NCBI GenBank assembly: GCA_030828465.1
Contig: JAURCL010000017.1
Span: forward strand, 1-34,316
Source of the DNA: Acidimicrobiales bacterium
GTDB lineage: Bacteria; Actinomycetota; Acidimicrobiia; Acidimicrobiales; Ilumatobacteraceae
Length of the DNA: 34,316 bases
Direction: 5' to 3'
Within the stretch, counting starts at the first letter, position 1. Every line of letters begins with the position of its first letter. Shown here piece after piece: positions 1 to 8,281 of this stretch. The notes under the pieces were generated by a model, which was not told where the DNA came from, searched no databases, and saw only the letters and a list, made by a program, of their open reading frames with translations. Made by a program: the position numbers and the translations under genes.

Positions 1-650
1 ATGCGGGCGTTCAGGATGTCGAACGTGCCCATGGCTTCCCAGCCGCCCTTGTCACCGGCGGCGAATCCGACGAGGCCCTTCGACTTCATGCCGTCGAGCA
101 TGCCCAGGAAGTCGTCCCAGTCGTAGATGCCGTCCGGATCGATGCCGAGGTCCGCGAGCATCGACTTGCGGAAGTGGAGACCCCACGGGTACCAGGACTG
201 GGGCACGAAGTACTGCTTGCCGTCGAGGCCGGTGGAGGCGATCTTGTACGAGTCGTTGTACTGGTCGCCGATCTCGTCCCACACATCGCTGATGTCGGTG
301 AGCAGGCCCTGCTCGGCGAAGAACTGCATGCGGAAGCCGGCCATCCACTGGAAGCAGTCGTCCGGGGTTCCCTGGAGGTACTGCGAGAGGTTGTTCTGGA
401 AGGCGTTCGACTCGGTCGCGTTGTAGACGACGGTGTCGCCGGATGCCGCCTCGTAGGCCGAGATGAGGCCCTTCAGCTGAGTGGTGGGCGACTCGTCGAC
501 GGTACGGGCGCCGAACGAGAGCGACGACGAACCGCCGCAACTCGACATGAAGGCTCCCGCGCCGAGCACTCCCGCCGCGCCGATAAGGAACTGTCGCCGG
601 TTCGGGCGGAAGCCCTGCGACGTCAGTACCGAACGATCCATATCTCCCAT
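1..650 (-). CDS. ABC transporter sugar-binding lipoprotein (3' end outside window)
   Basis: Reading the minus strand from 650 gives an open frame of 216 codons that leaves the window without a stop. The N-terminus carries a twin-arginine motif (NRRQFLIG, residues 17-24), a short hydrophobic stretch and a lipobox-like FMSSC with Cys38, so the protein is probably Tat-exported and lipid-anchored. The body resembles family 1 extracellular solute-binding proteins: an early 'STNAF..NL..YL.G..PD'-like segment (here ATESNAFQNNLSQYL) and later 'YFVPQSWYPWGLHFRK'. It should capture a sugar for an ABC importer whose permeases would lie left of the window. Start 650 is preferred over 641 because AAGGGGG lies 6-7 nt upstream. 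It is divergent from the DeoR-galT-lacZ operon, which suggests a galactoside ligand; that substrate is inferred from context only. Confidence 0.85.
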   Translation of the reverse strand, partial: MGDMDRSVLTSQGFRPNRRQFLIGAAGVLGAGAFMSSCGGSSSLSFGARTVDESPTTQLKGLISAYEAASGDTVVYNATESNAFQNNLSQYLQGTPDDCFQWMAGFRMQFFAEQGLLTDISDVWDEIGDQYNDSYKIASTGLDGKQYFVPQSWYPWGLHFRKSMLADLGIDPDGIYDWDDFLGMLDGMKSKGLVGFAAGDKGGWEAMGTFDILNAR

Positions 651-678
651 GTGATTCCCCCTTGGAGTCGGTTGAGTT

Positions 679-709
679 CCGCGGATTCTTCCCTCTTCAG
701 CATCCGCGG
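679..709. repeat. Inverted repeat over the promoter, candidate operator
   Basis: CCGCGGAT (679-686) and ATCCGCGG (702-709) are perfect 8-bp arms with a 15-nt spacer. One arm overlaps the -35 box and the other overlaps the -10 box of the minus-strand promoter, the layout expected of a repressor site. The adjacent DeoR-family protein is an obvious candidate binder, but this is inference. Confidence 0.4.
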
Positions 710-713
710 TCAA
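685..713 (-). promoter_or_regulatory. Sigma70-like promoter of the sugar-binding protein gene
   Basis: On the minus strand TTGACC (713-708) is followed after exactly 17 nt by AAGAAT (690-685). Transcription would start near 678, giving a leader of about 28 nt that contains the AAGGGGG ribosome site. This is the best -35/-10 pair in the divergent region. Confidence 0.45.
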
Positions 714-874
714 GGGTTTTGTTCTCTTTGTCACGAAATCGCACAGGGCCCATGTTCGCTCATGCCCGGCCAAAGGAGCATTCCAGCTCACGGGATCGTC
801 TCGGCAACCCCCGTGGGGACTCGCGTTCCACAACTTTCACCGGCGCGGACGGGCGTCGAGGGCGCGTTTGTGTC

Positions 875-893
875 CACATCTCGCACCAATGTG
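875..893. repeat. Short inverted repeat upstream of the DeoR gene
   Basis: CACAT (875-879) and ATGTG (889-893) are 5-bp arms with 9 nt between them, ending 10 bp before the putative -35 box of the DeoR promoter. The arms are short, so chance is possible. The rest of 651-939 shows only the two promoters and the 679-709 repeat. Confidence 0.2.
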
Positions 894-903
894 TTCGATT
901 CTG

Positions 904-932
904 TTGACTTCCAATCATCGGCGTTCCATGCT
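904..932 (+). promoter_or_regulatory. Promoter of the DeoR-galT-lacZ operon
   Basis: TTGACT (904-909) is followed after 17 nt by CATGCT (927-932), and an ATG begins 7 nt later at 940. Transcription would therefore begin at or next to the start codon, giving a leaderless mRNA. The -10 box is imperfect (C in place of the first T). Confidence 0.4.
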
Positions 933-939
933 GTGCGTG

Positions 940-1806
940 ATGCCTGAGCCGCCTCGCGGACGCCCCTCCCCCGGCGGCCCCACCCATCACCTCGGTCGCC
1001 GGACACTCGCCCGCCACCGTCGCGAGATCATCCTCGGAGAACTCCGTCGCAACGGAGCGGTACGTGTTGCCGAACTCGCTGCCGAACTCGACGTCAGCGA
1101 GATGACCGTCCGCCGTGATCTCGATGCCCTGGACGCCGCCGGACTTGCCGACAAAGTGCACGGAGGCGCCACCCTCCGTTTCCGCCACACGACCGACGAG
1201 CCCGGGTTCGACGCGAAATTCATGATGAACGCGCCCGAGAAGGAGTCGATCGCACGCACAGCGGCGCTGTCGGTCGACGCCGGTTCCTCCATCGGGATGA
1301 CCGCTGGCACCACCACCGCTCGGATGGCGTCCGAGCTCGCGGGAATCGCCGACCTGACCGTGGTCACCAACTCGATCCGAATCGCCCAGACCTTCGCGAC
1401 CAGCCCTCGAAGTGACCGAACCGTCATCCTCACGGGCGGGGAACGCACGCCGTCGGAGGCCCTCGTCGGGCCGGTGGCGGTCGACTCCCTCGGCTCTTTC
1501 CATCTCGACCACGTGTTCATGGGTGTGCACGGCATGCACGAACGGGCGGGGTTCACCACACCAAATCTCTACGAGGCCGAGACGAACCGCGCGTTTATCG
1601 CCGCCGCAGACCGGGTGACGGTGCTCGCCGATCACGCCAAATGGGGGGTGACCGGCCTCGCCACCATCACCGGATTCAAGGAGGTCGATACCTTGGTCAC
1701 CGACGCTGGACTCGCGGAACCGACCATCGACTTTCTCTCCAGCCAGGTGCGAGATCTCGTGGTGGTGCTCACCGCGTCCGAAGTAGGAGGAGTCGGCGTT
1801 GCCTGA
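940..1806 (+). CDS. DeoR/GlpR-family transcriptional regulator
   Basis: The 288-residue protein has the standard DeoR layout. An N-terminal winged helix-turn-helix covers about residues 20-80 (RHRREIILGELRRNG, then LDVSEMTVRRDLDALDAAGL and the KVHGGA signature). A DeoRC sugar-phosphate-sensing domain follows, with GMTAGTTTA, LTVVTNS, LTGGE and a late 'VTVLADHAKWG' segment. Such proteins usually repress carbohydrate operons and release DNA on binding a phosphorylated sugar. Here it heads an operon with galT and lacZ, so it probably controls galactoside use and perhaps the divergent binding-protein gene. Start 940 is chosen because family homology begins just after it and a promoter sits immediately upstream; ATGs at 928 and 868 are also in frame. 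No Shine-Dalgarno is visible. Confidence 0.88.
   Translation: MPEPPRGRPSPGGPTHHLGRRTLARHRREIILGELRRNGAVRVAELAAELDVSEMTVRRDLDALDAAGLADKVHGGATLRFRHTTDEPGFDAKFMMNAPEKESIARTAALSVDAGSSIGMTAGTTTARMASELAGIADLTVVTNSIRIAQTFATSPRSDRTVILTGGERTPSEALVGPVAVDSLGSFHLDHVFMGVHGMHERAGFTTPNLYEAETNRAFIAAADRVTVLADHAKWGVTGLATITGFKEVDTLVTDAGLAEPTIDFLSSQVRDLVVVLTASEVGGVGVA
1785..1790 (+). promoter_or_regulatory. Strong ribosome-binding site deciding the TTG start of galT
   Basis: AGGAGG lies 8 nt before TTG at 1799, inside the end of the DeoR gene. It singles out this unusual start codon, which gives the expected N-terminus just ahead of the RRDPF segment. Confidence 0.75.
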
Positions 1807-2641
1807 ACTGCGGCGCGATCCGTTCATCGGCACCCGGGTCCTCGTCGACGGCAGCCGCCTCGAGCGCCCGACGCTGCCCACCACCGGATGCCCGTTCTGC
1901 GTTGGAGGGCTCGAGTCACCCGAGCCCTACCGGGTGAAGTCGTTCCCCAACCGCTGGCCGGCGCTCGGCCCGGGCCGCTGCGAGGTGGTGCTCTACACCG
2001 CCGACCACGACGCGACGTTCCCCTCACTTGGCGTAGGTGGCGCTCGCGAGGTGGTCGATCTCTGGACCGAGCGCACCGCCGCGTTGGGAGCCGCCCCAGA
2101 CGTCGACTATGTGCTGATTTTCGAGAACCGCGGACCGGCGGTTGGCGCGACGATCACCCATCCGCACGGACAGATCTACGCCTTCGACCACGTCCCTGAC
2201 CGTCCCGCGCGTGTGCTGGCAGCCGGCTGGCAGCCCGACGCCGATCCTGGTGAGCGCGCCGTCGCGCGCATGGGTTCGTGGTCGGCCTGGGTGCCCCACG
2301 CCCCCACGTTCCCAATCGAGTTGCAACTCGCTCCGATCGACCGTCGGGGCGGCCTCGGTGACCTCAACGATCACGAACGGGACGATCTGGCAGCGCTCCT
2401 CGTTGACGTCCTCGGTCGGCTCGACCGCCTCCATGATGCGGCGCTCCCCTACATGCTCTGGCTCTACCAGCGACCCACCGTCGACGAGGGCTACGACGAC
2501 GCCTGGTTCCACATTCGGATCGTCTCCCCGTGGAGAGGGAAGGGACTCATGCGCTTCGTCGCCGCGGCCGAGTTGGCGACCGATGAATACATCAACGAGA
2601 TCGTCCCCGAATCGCTCGCGGCTCAGCTGCGATCGCTCTGA
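1799..2641 (+). CDS. galT: Galactose-1-phosphate uridylyltransferase
   Basis: GalT exchanges UMP between UDP-glucose and galactose-1-phosphate in the Leloir pathway in the cytoplasm. The 280-residue protein shows the HIT-like active site THPHGQ with His121-Pro-His123, the second His being the expected UMP-carrying nucleophile. It also has a zinc-site CPFC (Cys31, Cys34) and the segment KSFPNRWPAL typical of the family. It is shorter than the E. coli enzyme (348 residues) but matches the compact actinobacterial form. Translation begins at TTG 1799, 8 nt inside the end of the DeoR gene, so the two are coupled. lacZ follows after 13 nt. galK and galE are not seen in this window. Confidence 0.93.
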   Translation: MPELRRDPFIGTRVLVDGSRLERPTLPTTGCPFCVGGLESPEPYRVKSFPNRWPALGPGRCEVVLYTADHDATFPSLGVGGAREVVDLWTERTAALGAAPDVDYVLIFENRGPAVGATITHPHGQIYAFDHVPDRPARVLAAGWQPDADPGERAVARMGSWSAWVPHAPTFPIELQLAPIDRRGGLGDLNDHERDDLAALLVDVLGRLDRLHDAALPYMLWLYQRPTVDEGYDDAWFHIRIVSPWRGKGLMRFVAAAELATDEYINEIVPESLAAQLRSL

Positions 2642-2654
2642 CAGGAGTCACCAG

Positions 2655-5600
2655 ATGGCCAAGCCCCGAGAGGTTGACGAGCATCGAGCACTGACCAACG
2701 TGGTTCGCCGTTGGTGGGAGGACCCCACCCTCACCGGACTCAACCGGCTTGCCGCGCGGGCGTCGACCCGCAGCCACCGCAGCCTCGATGAGGCGCGCTC
2801 GGGTGCGAGCGCTCGATGGTGCGACCTCGATTCGGACTGGTGGTTCCGCCTTCTCGACTCCCCCCTCGAGGCCCCATCTGGCTGGACCGTGCGTCGCCCG
2901 ACCAAGGCGGCGGGCTGGCGACCGATCGAGGTGCCGGGCAACTGGACCATGCAGGACACCGGCGACCTCCCTCAATACACGAATGTGGTCATGCCGTTTC
3001 CCGGGGATCCCCCGACGGTGCCCGAACACAATCCGACTGGCCTCCACCGACGTCGCATCACCTCAACCGACCTGCGCAAGGCAGGCCATCGACGCGGCGA
3101 CCGAGTCATCCTCCACCTCGGCGGAGCTGAGAGCGCGACCGCGATCTGGCTGAACGGAACCTTCGTCGGAATCGCCTCCGACAGTCGACTCGCCTCGGAG
3201 TTCGACGTGACGGAGTTGATCCGCCCCGAGGTGAACGAGTTGGCGGTCATGGTGGTGAGGTGGTCGGCGTGGACCTGGATCGAGGATCAGGACCACTGGT
3301 TCCACGGTGGGATAGCCCGTCGGATCGCCCTGCGCACCTGTGGCCGAACGGCCCTGGCTGACGTCTCGGTCTCCGCGCGCCTCGACAGCGGACTACGGCG
3401 CGGGTCCCTCGAGGTGAGCTGCCGGGTCGACGGCGAGGTGCTCGGCTGGAGCGTGCGAACCCATCTCGAGACCGTGGGTGGACGGCGGGTCGCGGGGACC
3501 GCGAGCGAGGCCCCGGTGTCAACGCTGGATGTCTCGTCGCACATCGCCGCCCAAGCGGACGGCTATCGGCATCCCGGGCCGATCGCGCGAACCCGCGTGC
3601 GGGTCGATCGCCCCGCGGCCTGGTCGCACGAGGCCCCCGACCGCTACCGCGTCATGGTCAGCCTCGTCGATCCGAGGGGGCGTGTGCGTGAGGTCGTGCC
3701 CGTCCTCACCGGATTCACTCGGGTGGAGATCGTCGGTCCCGAGTTGCTGTTGAACGGCGCGCCACTGCTGATCGCCGGTGTGAACCGACATGACCATCAC
3801 CATCTCGGCGGCAAGGCGGCGAGCGACGCTGACCTCCGGGCTGATGTCGAGAACATCAAGCGGTGCGGTTTCAACGCGATCCGGACCTCCCACTACCCGC
3901 CCGACCCGGTGGTGCTCGACACCTGTGACGAGATCGGTCTGTGGGTGATCTGCGAGGCGAACGTGGAGAGCCATGCGCGCTGGAACGAGGTGATGGACGA
4001 CCCGCGGTTCGCCAATGCGTTCATCGAGCGCGTTCAGCGCACCGTGCTCACCCACCGGAACCATCCCTCGATCATGGGGTGGTCGCTCGGGAATGAATCC
4101 GGGCACGGCGCGGTGCACGAGGCCGCCAGCGCCTGGGTACGTCGCACCGACCCACGACGGTTCGTTCAGTACGAGGGGGCGATCACCCGGTTCTGGCGTG
4201 GGCAGTCCACCGATCGCCACAACGCCACCACCGATATCGAGTGCCCGATGTACGCCTCGGTGGACGCGATCACGCGGTGGGTGACCGATGGCGATCCGGT
4301 GCGCCCACTGATCCTGTGCGAGTACACCCACGCGATGGGGAACTCCAACGGCGGCCTTCGCGACTACTGGCGGGCGTTCGAGACCCACCGCGGACTCCAG
4401 GGTGGTTTCGTCTGGGACTGGCGCGATCAGGGGCTCATGACCATCGACGACCAAGGGCGTCCGTACCCCGGTTATGGCGGCGCGTTCGGGGATGATCCGA
4501 ACGACGCAGCGTTCTGCTGCAACGGGATCGTCGGTTGGGACGGTACGCCGCACCCCGGTGTCGAGGAGCATCGTTGGCTGACCCGGCCCGTGCGGTCCAC
4601 CGCGCGAGTGAAGGATGGGCGCGTCGTCGTCGAGGTCGAGAACCGTCGCTCGTGGAACGATCTCGCCGACTTGCGCGGCGCGGTCACGGTCGCCGTTGAC
4701 GGTCAGGTGGTCTCCGAGCGCTCCATCGACGCCTCGCGGTTGCGACCAGGACGTTCTCGCAGTTTCACCATCGGCGCGATGCCGAAGGCATCGGGCGAGA
4801 TCACCGCCACCGTCGAGTGGAGGACCGTTCGTCGCTCATCGTGGGCCGAGGCCGGTCACCGCGTCGCATGGGACCAGACGGTGCTCGCCGAAGTCGATGC
4901 GATCGACCCTCCGGTGCGGCGGAGAGGTTCAGTGGAAGCGATCGATGAGGCACGAGAGTTGGCTCGGTCGGGCGAGGTGTCGCTTTGGCGCGCCCCGATC
5001 GACAACGACGGTGTCGAGGTCGGTCCGCTGTCGGGTGTGGCTGGCGTCAGTCCGCTCTGGCGTCGACTCGGACTGAACCGCATCAAGTCGACCGTGCGTT
5101 CCCATCGACTCGGCGACGCCTCCGAGCAGTTGGTCGTCGACTGCGTGACCGCCAGCGGCGAGCGGTTCTCGCATCGCCGACGGATCAGCGTCGTGGACGG
5201 CTGGGTCGTCGTTGAGGAAGACCTCAACCTGCCACGGGCATGGACTGATCTTCCACGAGTCGGGATCGCGCTCGGACTGCCGGCGGACCTCGATCGTCTC
5301 CGCTGGTATGGGCGCGGCCCGTGGGAGACCGCCGTCGACCGCGAGGCCGCGCCTCTCGGTGTGTGGTCGTCGAGCGTGGCCGAGCAGTTCGTGCCCTACG
5401 TGACGCCACAGCACCACGGAACCCATATCGACACTCGGTGGCTGACGCTGACCAATCGCCGTGGGCGCGGGTGGGTCTTCGCGCTTGACGGCCTTGCCTT
5501 CGACGCATCGGAGTTCTCCGCGGACGCGCTCACCCGGGCGTCAACGCTCGCTCAGCTCCAGCCCTCCGACCGAGTGCATCTGCATATCGACGCTGCACTG

Positions 5601-5693
5601 CGAGGAGTCGGCACGGCGGCCTGCGGGCCCGACACCGATGTCATCGTGCCCGGTGGCCACCACCGGTTCGTGTGGCGTCTCGCGCGGCTCTGA
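2655..5693 (+). CDS. lacZ: Beta-galactosidase, glycoside hydrolase family 2
   Basis: This 1012-residue enzyme matches LacZ (E. coli 1023 residues) along its length. It has an N-terminal sugar-binding/jelly-roll part (PGNWTMQ, LHLGGAESA..WLNG..VG), the central TIM barrel, and the C-terminal small-chain domain (WYGRGPWE, PYVTPQHHG). The barrel includes NRHDHHH and IRTSHYPPDP. The acid/base Glu481 lies in SLGNESGHG and the nucleophile Glu556 in LCEYTHAMGNSNG; they correspond to E. coli Glu461 and Glu537. No signal peptide is seen, so it acts on imported galactosides. AGGAG 7 nt before ATG 2655 fixes the start and rules out the open frame extending further upstream across galT. It is the last gene of the DeoR-galT-lacZ operon and ends 3 nt from a convergent gene. 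Confidence 0.95.
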   Translation: MAKPREVDEHRALTNVVRRWWEDPTLTGLNRLAARASTRSHRSLDEARSGASARWCDLDSDWWFRLLDSPLEAPSGWTVRRPTKAAGWRPIEVPGNWTMQDTGDLPQYTNVVMPFPGDPPTVPEHNPTGLHRRRITSTDLRKAGHRRGDRVILHLGGAESATAIWLNGTFVGIASDSRLASEFDVTELIRPEVNELAVMVVRWSAWTWIEDQDHWFHGGIARRIALRTCGRTALADVSVSARLDSGLRRGSLEVSCRVDGEVLGWSVRTHLETVGGRRVAGTASEAPVSTLDVSSHIAAQADGYRHPGPIARTRVRVDRPAAWSHEAPDRYRVMVSLVDPRGRVREVVPVLTGFTRVEIVGPELLLNGAPLLIAGVNRHDHHHLGGKAASDADLRADVENIKRCGFNAIRTSHYPPDPVVLDTCDEIGLWVICEANVESHARWNEVMDDPRFANAFIERVQRTVLTHRNHPSIMGWSLGNESGHGAVHEAASAWVRRTDPRRFVQYEGAITRFWRGQSTDRHNATTDIECPMYASVDAITRWVTDGDPVRPLILCEYTHAMGNSNGGLRDYWRAFETHRGLQGGFVWDWRDQGLMTIDDQGRPYPGYGGAFGDDPNDAAFCCNGIVGWDGTPHPGVEEHRWLTRPVRSTARVKDGRVVVEVENRRSWNDLADLRGAVTVAVDGQVVSERSIDASRLRPGRSRSFTIGAMPKASGEITATVEWRTVRRSSWAEAGHRVAWDQTVLAEVDAIDPPVRRRGSVEAIDEARELARSGEVSLWRAPIDNDGVEVGPLSGVAGVSPLWRRLGLNRIKSTVRSHRLGDASEQLVVDCVTASGERFSHRRRISVVDGWVVVEEDLNLPRAWTDLPRVGIALGLPADLDRLRWYGRGPWETAVDREAAPLGVWSSSVAEQFVPYVTPQHHGTHIDTRWLTLTNRRGRGWVFALDGLAFDASEFSADALTRASTLAQLQPSDRVHLHIDAALRGVGTAACGPDTDVIVPGGHHRFVWRLARL

Positions 5694-5696
5694 GGG

Positions 5697-6839
5697 TCAG
5701 CCGAAGATTCGCTTTGTAGCGATCTCGCACCCTTGGGCCAGTGAGGCGAGCTTCGCGAACACCACATCGGGGTCGATGTTCTTGATGCCGACGTGCACGC
5801 TGAACCCGCAGTCGACCCCCGCCATCAGACGCTCCGGGTCGGTGACCTCAGCCCACTTCTGAACCCGTTGGGCGACGAGTTCCGGATGCTCGATGAAGTT
5901 CGACTGCGGCTCGAAAACCCCGGACAGATCACCTTGTCATCGGGAACCCCAATTTCGGCGAGCACTGCCCATTCGTGGGCGTGACGGGGATTCGCGCCCT
6001 CAAACAGCACGGTGCGCGGCTTCGCACCCCACACGATGTCGATGATGTCGGCGATGGGGACGTCGTGGTTGTGAGGCCCGGGATAGTTGCCCCAGCACAG
6101 ATGCATCCGCAGTTGCTCGGCCGGAATGTTGCGGACCGCGTGGTTGAGCGCCTCGATGTTCGTCGCGATCGTCGATCGGAACTCCTCGACCGTCTGTGAG
6201 GCGTAGGCCGAGTGGCGGCCCATGGCGAGATCGGGGCAGTCGAGTTGGACGACCGCACCGGCCTTGGCGATCGCCTCGTACTCGTGACGCATCGCCTCGG
6301 CGATGGCGAACACGCACTCCTCTCGACTGTCGTAGTACTGGTTGCCGAAGAACAGCGACACCACACCCGGCGACGCGGCGCTCGAGAAGATCTCGTTGTG
6401 ACCGGCCTCACGCGCCGCTCGGACGACCTCGACCATGTCGCGGCGCGCGGCCTCGGGATCGACTACCTCGATCGGCCCGGTGCATGCTGGAGCCGACCGC
6501 TTGCGGCGACCGGGGTTGTCGAGCACCTCCTCGGGCGGAGCGCGGAAAATCGACCAGATCCTGGAAGTGGTAGTCCTGCACCGATTCTCCGCCGAATCCC
6601 GACAGACGGTCCTTCACATAGGTGGCATAGGAGGGCTTGGACATCTCGCCGTCGTTGACGACGCTCACCCCGGCATCGACCTGGCGGCGCACGATCTCGG
6701 TGATCGACGAGGCGATCCGACTCTCGAGTGCCTCACGGTCGACCGGGATGCCGTCGCCGACCGCCCACATCAACTGGATGAGGTCATCGGGGCGAGGAAG
6801 GCTGCCGGTGTGGGTGCTGGCGATTCGATGGTCGGTCAC
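5697..6839 (-). pseudogene. MetE-like (cobalamin-independent methionine synthase family) gene with two one-base frameshifts
   Basis: The minus-strand coding signal runs through three frames. From GTG 6839 it reads TDHRIASTHTGSLPRP up to FPRSA at 6534. After one extra base in the GGG at 6533-6535 it continues as EEVLDNPGRRKRSAPACTGP to DDKVICPG at 5918. After one missing base next to 5917/5918 it resumes as FEPQSNFIEHPELV and ends at IFG before the stop at 5697. The indels cancel, leaving the length of an intact gene (about 380 residues). Zinc-site residues of the family are present across the frames (HLC in RMHLCWGNY, a Glu in LFEGANPRH, Cys in GVDCGF). Such proteins move methyl or alkyl groups to thiols; some relatives are epoxyalkane:coenzyme M transferases. 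It follows the ligase-oxidase pair on the same strand. It may be a recent pseudogene or an intact gene with homopolymer sequencing errors. Confidence 0.82.
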
Positions 6840-6866
6840 GGGATGTTTCTAGCCGACGGACCGTCC

Positions 6867-6890
6867 GGCGCCCCGTCCTGAGACGGCGCC
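6867..6890. terminator. GC-rich imperfect hairpin between the FAD oxidase and the MetE-like gene
   Basis: GGCGCC (67-72) pairs with GGCGCC (85-90), extended by GTC/GAC around a CTGA loop with a two-base bulge. It lies just past the stop of the FAD oxidase on the minus strand. There is no T-run, so termination is uncertain. A second small palindrome, CGGAC-C-GTCCG, sits at 6857-6867, and TAGAAA (6851-6846) is 6 nt before the GTG start at 6839. Confidence 0.3.
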
Positions 6891-6895
6891 CGCTC

Positions 6896-8281
6896 TCACC
6901 AGCGAGGCAGCGACTTGCCCGGATTCAAGATGTTGTCCGGGTCCCAGGCGGCCTTCACTCGCGCGTGCAGGTCGTGGGCAACCTCGTCGAGTTCTCGAGC
7001 GAGCATGCGCTGTTTCAGGTTGCCGATGCCGTGCTCCCCGGTGATGGTGCCACCGAGGTCGAGCGCGACCTCAAGGATTTCGTCGAAGGCCTCCATCGCT
7101 CGACCACGCGCGTCAGTGTCACCGCGCTCGGTGATGATGGTTGGGTGCAGGTTGCCGTCGCCAGCGTGGCCGAACGTGCAGATCGACACCTCCCGGTGGG
7201 CCGAGATGTCCTCGATGCGCCGAAGCGCCTCGGCGAGGCGCGCCCTCGGCACGGCGATGTCGTCGAGGAGCCAGTCGCCAGCCTCCTCGATGGCGAGGAT
7301 CGCCATACGCCGAGCTCCGAGCAGCAGTTCAGCCTCCTCCGGGGTCTCCGATCGGTGGATCTCGGCAGCCCCTGCGCTCTCGGCGATGGCGACGAACCGG
7401 TCGGCGTCGGCCTCAGCGGCCCCGGCCCCGTTGTCGAACTGCGCCATGAGCACACAACCGGCGGAGGTGTCGAGACCCATCGGACGCCAGTTCTCGACGA
7501 TGCGGATGGTCGCGTTATCCATGAGTTCGAGGACGCTCGGCGTGACCGCGGACATCACGTCGGCAGCGGCGCGGCCCGCGTCGGCGGTGTCGGCGAAGAC
7601 CGCAACCGCGGTCACCGGTGGAGGGGGCAACGGACGGAGCCGGAGCCTCGCCATCGTCACGATGCCGAGCGTTCCCTCCGAGCCGACCATCATCCCGGCG
7701 AGGTCGTAGCCGGCGACGCCCTTGACGGTGCGGCGTCCGAGGTTGGTCACCCGTCCATCAGCGAGCACTACCTCGAGGCCGAGGACCGATTCTCGCGTCG
7801 TGCCGTATTTGACGCAGCAGAGCCCACCGGCGTTGGTGTTCACGTTGCCCCCGATCGAGCAGAAATCCTTGCTGGCCGGATCAGGCGCGTACCAGAGACC
7901 GAAGTCGGCGACATGCTCGCGCAACTCGGTGTTCATGATGCCGGGTTGAGTCTCGACGTAGCCGTTGACGGTGTCCACGTCGAGAACCTCGCGCATCCTC
8001 TCCAGACACATCACGAGTGAGCCGTCGATCGCATTCGACCCGCCGCTTAGCCCCGAGCCAGCGCCACGCGGAACGACGGGCACGTGATGCCGATGGGCGG
8101 CCGCCATGATCGTTGCGACCTGCCCGGTGGTACGGGGGAACACCACCGCGAAGGGCTCACCCGCGGGCGACCCCGTGGAACGGTCGTGGCGGTAGGAGCC
8201 GAGGATGTCGCGATCGACGACGATGTCGCGGTCATCGAGAACGGCGGCCGCCGCACCGAGAACGCGATCCTCGTCGGTCAC
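6896..8281 (-). CDS. FAD-linked oxidase, GlcD / D-lactate dehydrogenase type
   Basis: This 461-residue protein has the vanillyl-alcohol-oxidase/PCMH flavin fold. The FAD-binding part includes VVPRGAGSGLSGG, the SIGGNVNTNAGG loop and GYDLAGMMVGSEGTLGIVT. The C-terminal cap ends with GHAGDGNLHP and TGEHGIGNLKQ, as in glycolate oxidase GlcD and D-2-hydroxyacid dehydrogenases. It likely oxidises a 2-hydroxyacid and passes electrons to another carrier; the substrate cannot be read from the sequence. GTG 8281 is the start because it overlaps the stop of the upstream ligase gene as GTGA and places the flavin domain at the usual distance. The open frame upstream of it is antisense-like overlap with the ligase frame. 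Partners GlcE/GlcF are not adjacent. Confidence 0.88.
   Translation of the reverse strand: MTDEDRVLGAAAAVLDDRDIVVDRDILGSYRHDRSTGSPAGEPFAVVFPRTTGQVATIMAAAHRHHVPVVPRGAGSGLSGGSNAIDGSLVMCLERMREVLDVDTVNGYVETQPGIMNTELREHVADFGLWYAPDPASKDFCSIGGNVNTNAGGLCCVKYGTTRESVLGLEVVLADGRVTNLGRRTVKGVAGYDLAGMMVGSEGTLGIVTMARLRLRPLPPPPVTAVAVFADTADAGRAAADVMSAVTPSVLELMDNATIRIVENWRPMGLDTSAGCVLMAQFDNGAGAAEADADRFVAIAESAGAAEIHRSETPEEAELLLGARRMAILAIEEAGDWLLDDIAVPRARLAEALRRIEDISAHREVSICTFGHAGDGNLHPTIITERGDTDARGRAMEAFDEILEVALDLGGTITGEHGIGNLKQRMLARELDEVAHDLHARVKAAWDPDNILNPGKSLPRW

Noticed and set aside
52-540. Minus-strand frame inside the left-edge gene
   Set aside because: It is a shifted, Arg-rich frame of the sugar-binding protein; the true frame runs from 650 off the window edge.
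760-1884. A 374-codon minus-strand frame
   Set aside because: It is antisense to the DeoR gene, and its translation has no family features.
2142-2654. Upstream extension of the lacZ frame
   Set aside because: It overlaps galT in another frame and reads as low-complexity Ser/Arg/Pro; AGGAG before ATG 2655 fixes the real start.
5911-6540. Programmed frameshifting in the MetE-like gene
   Set aside because: Two shifts in opposite directions in plain homopolymers, with no slippery heptamer plus downstream structure typical of programmed sites; the family is not known to use frameshifting.
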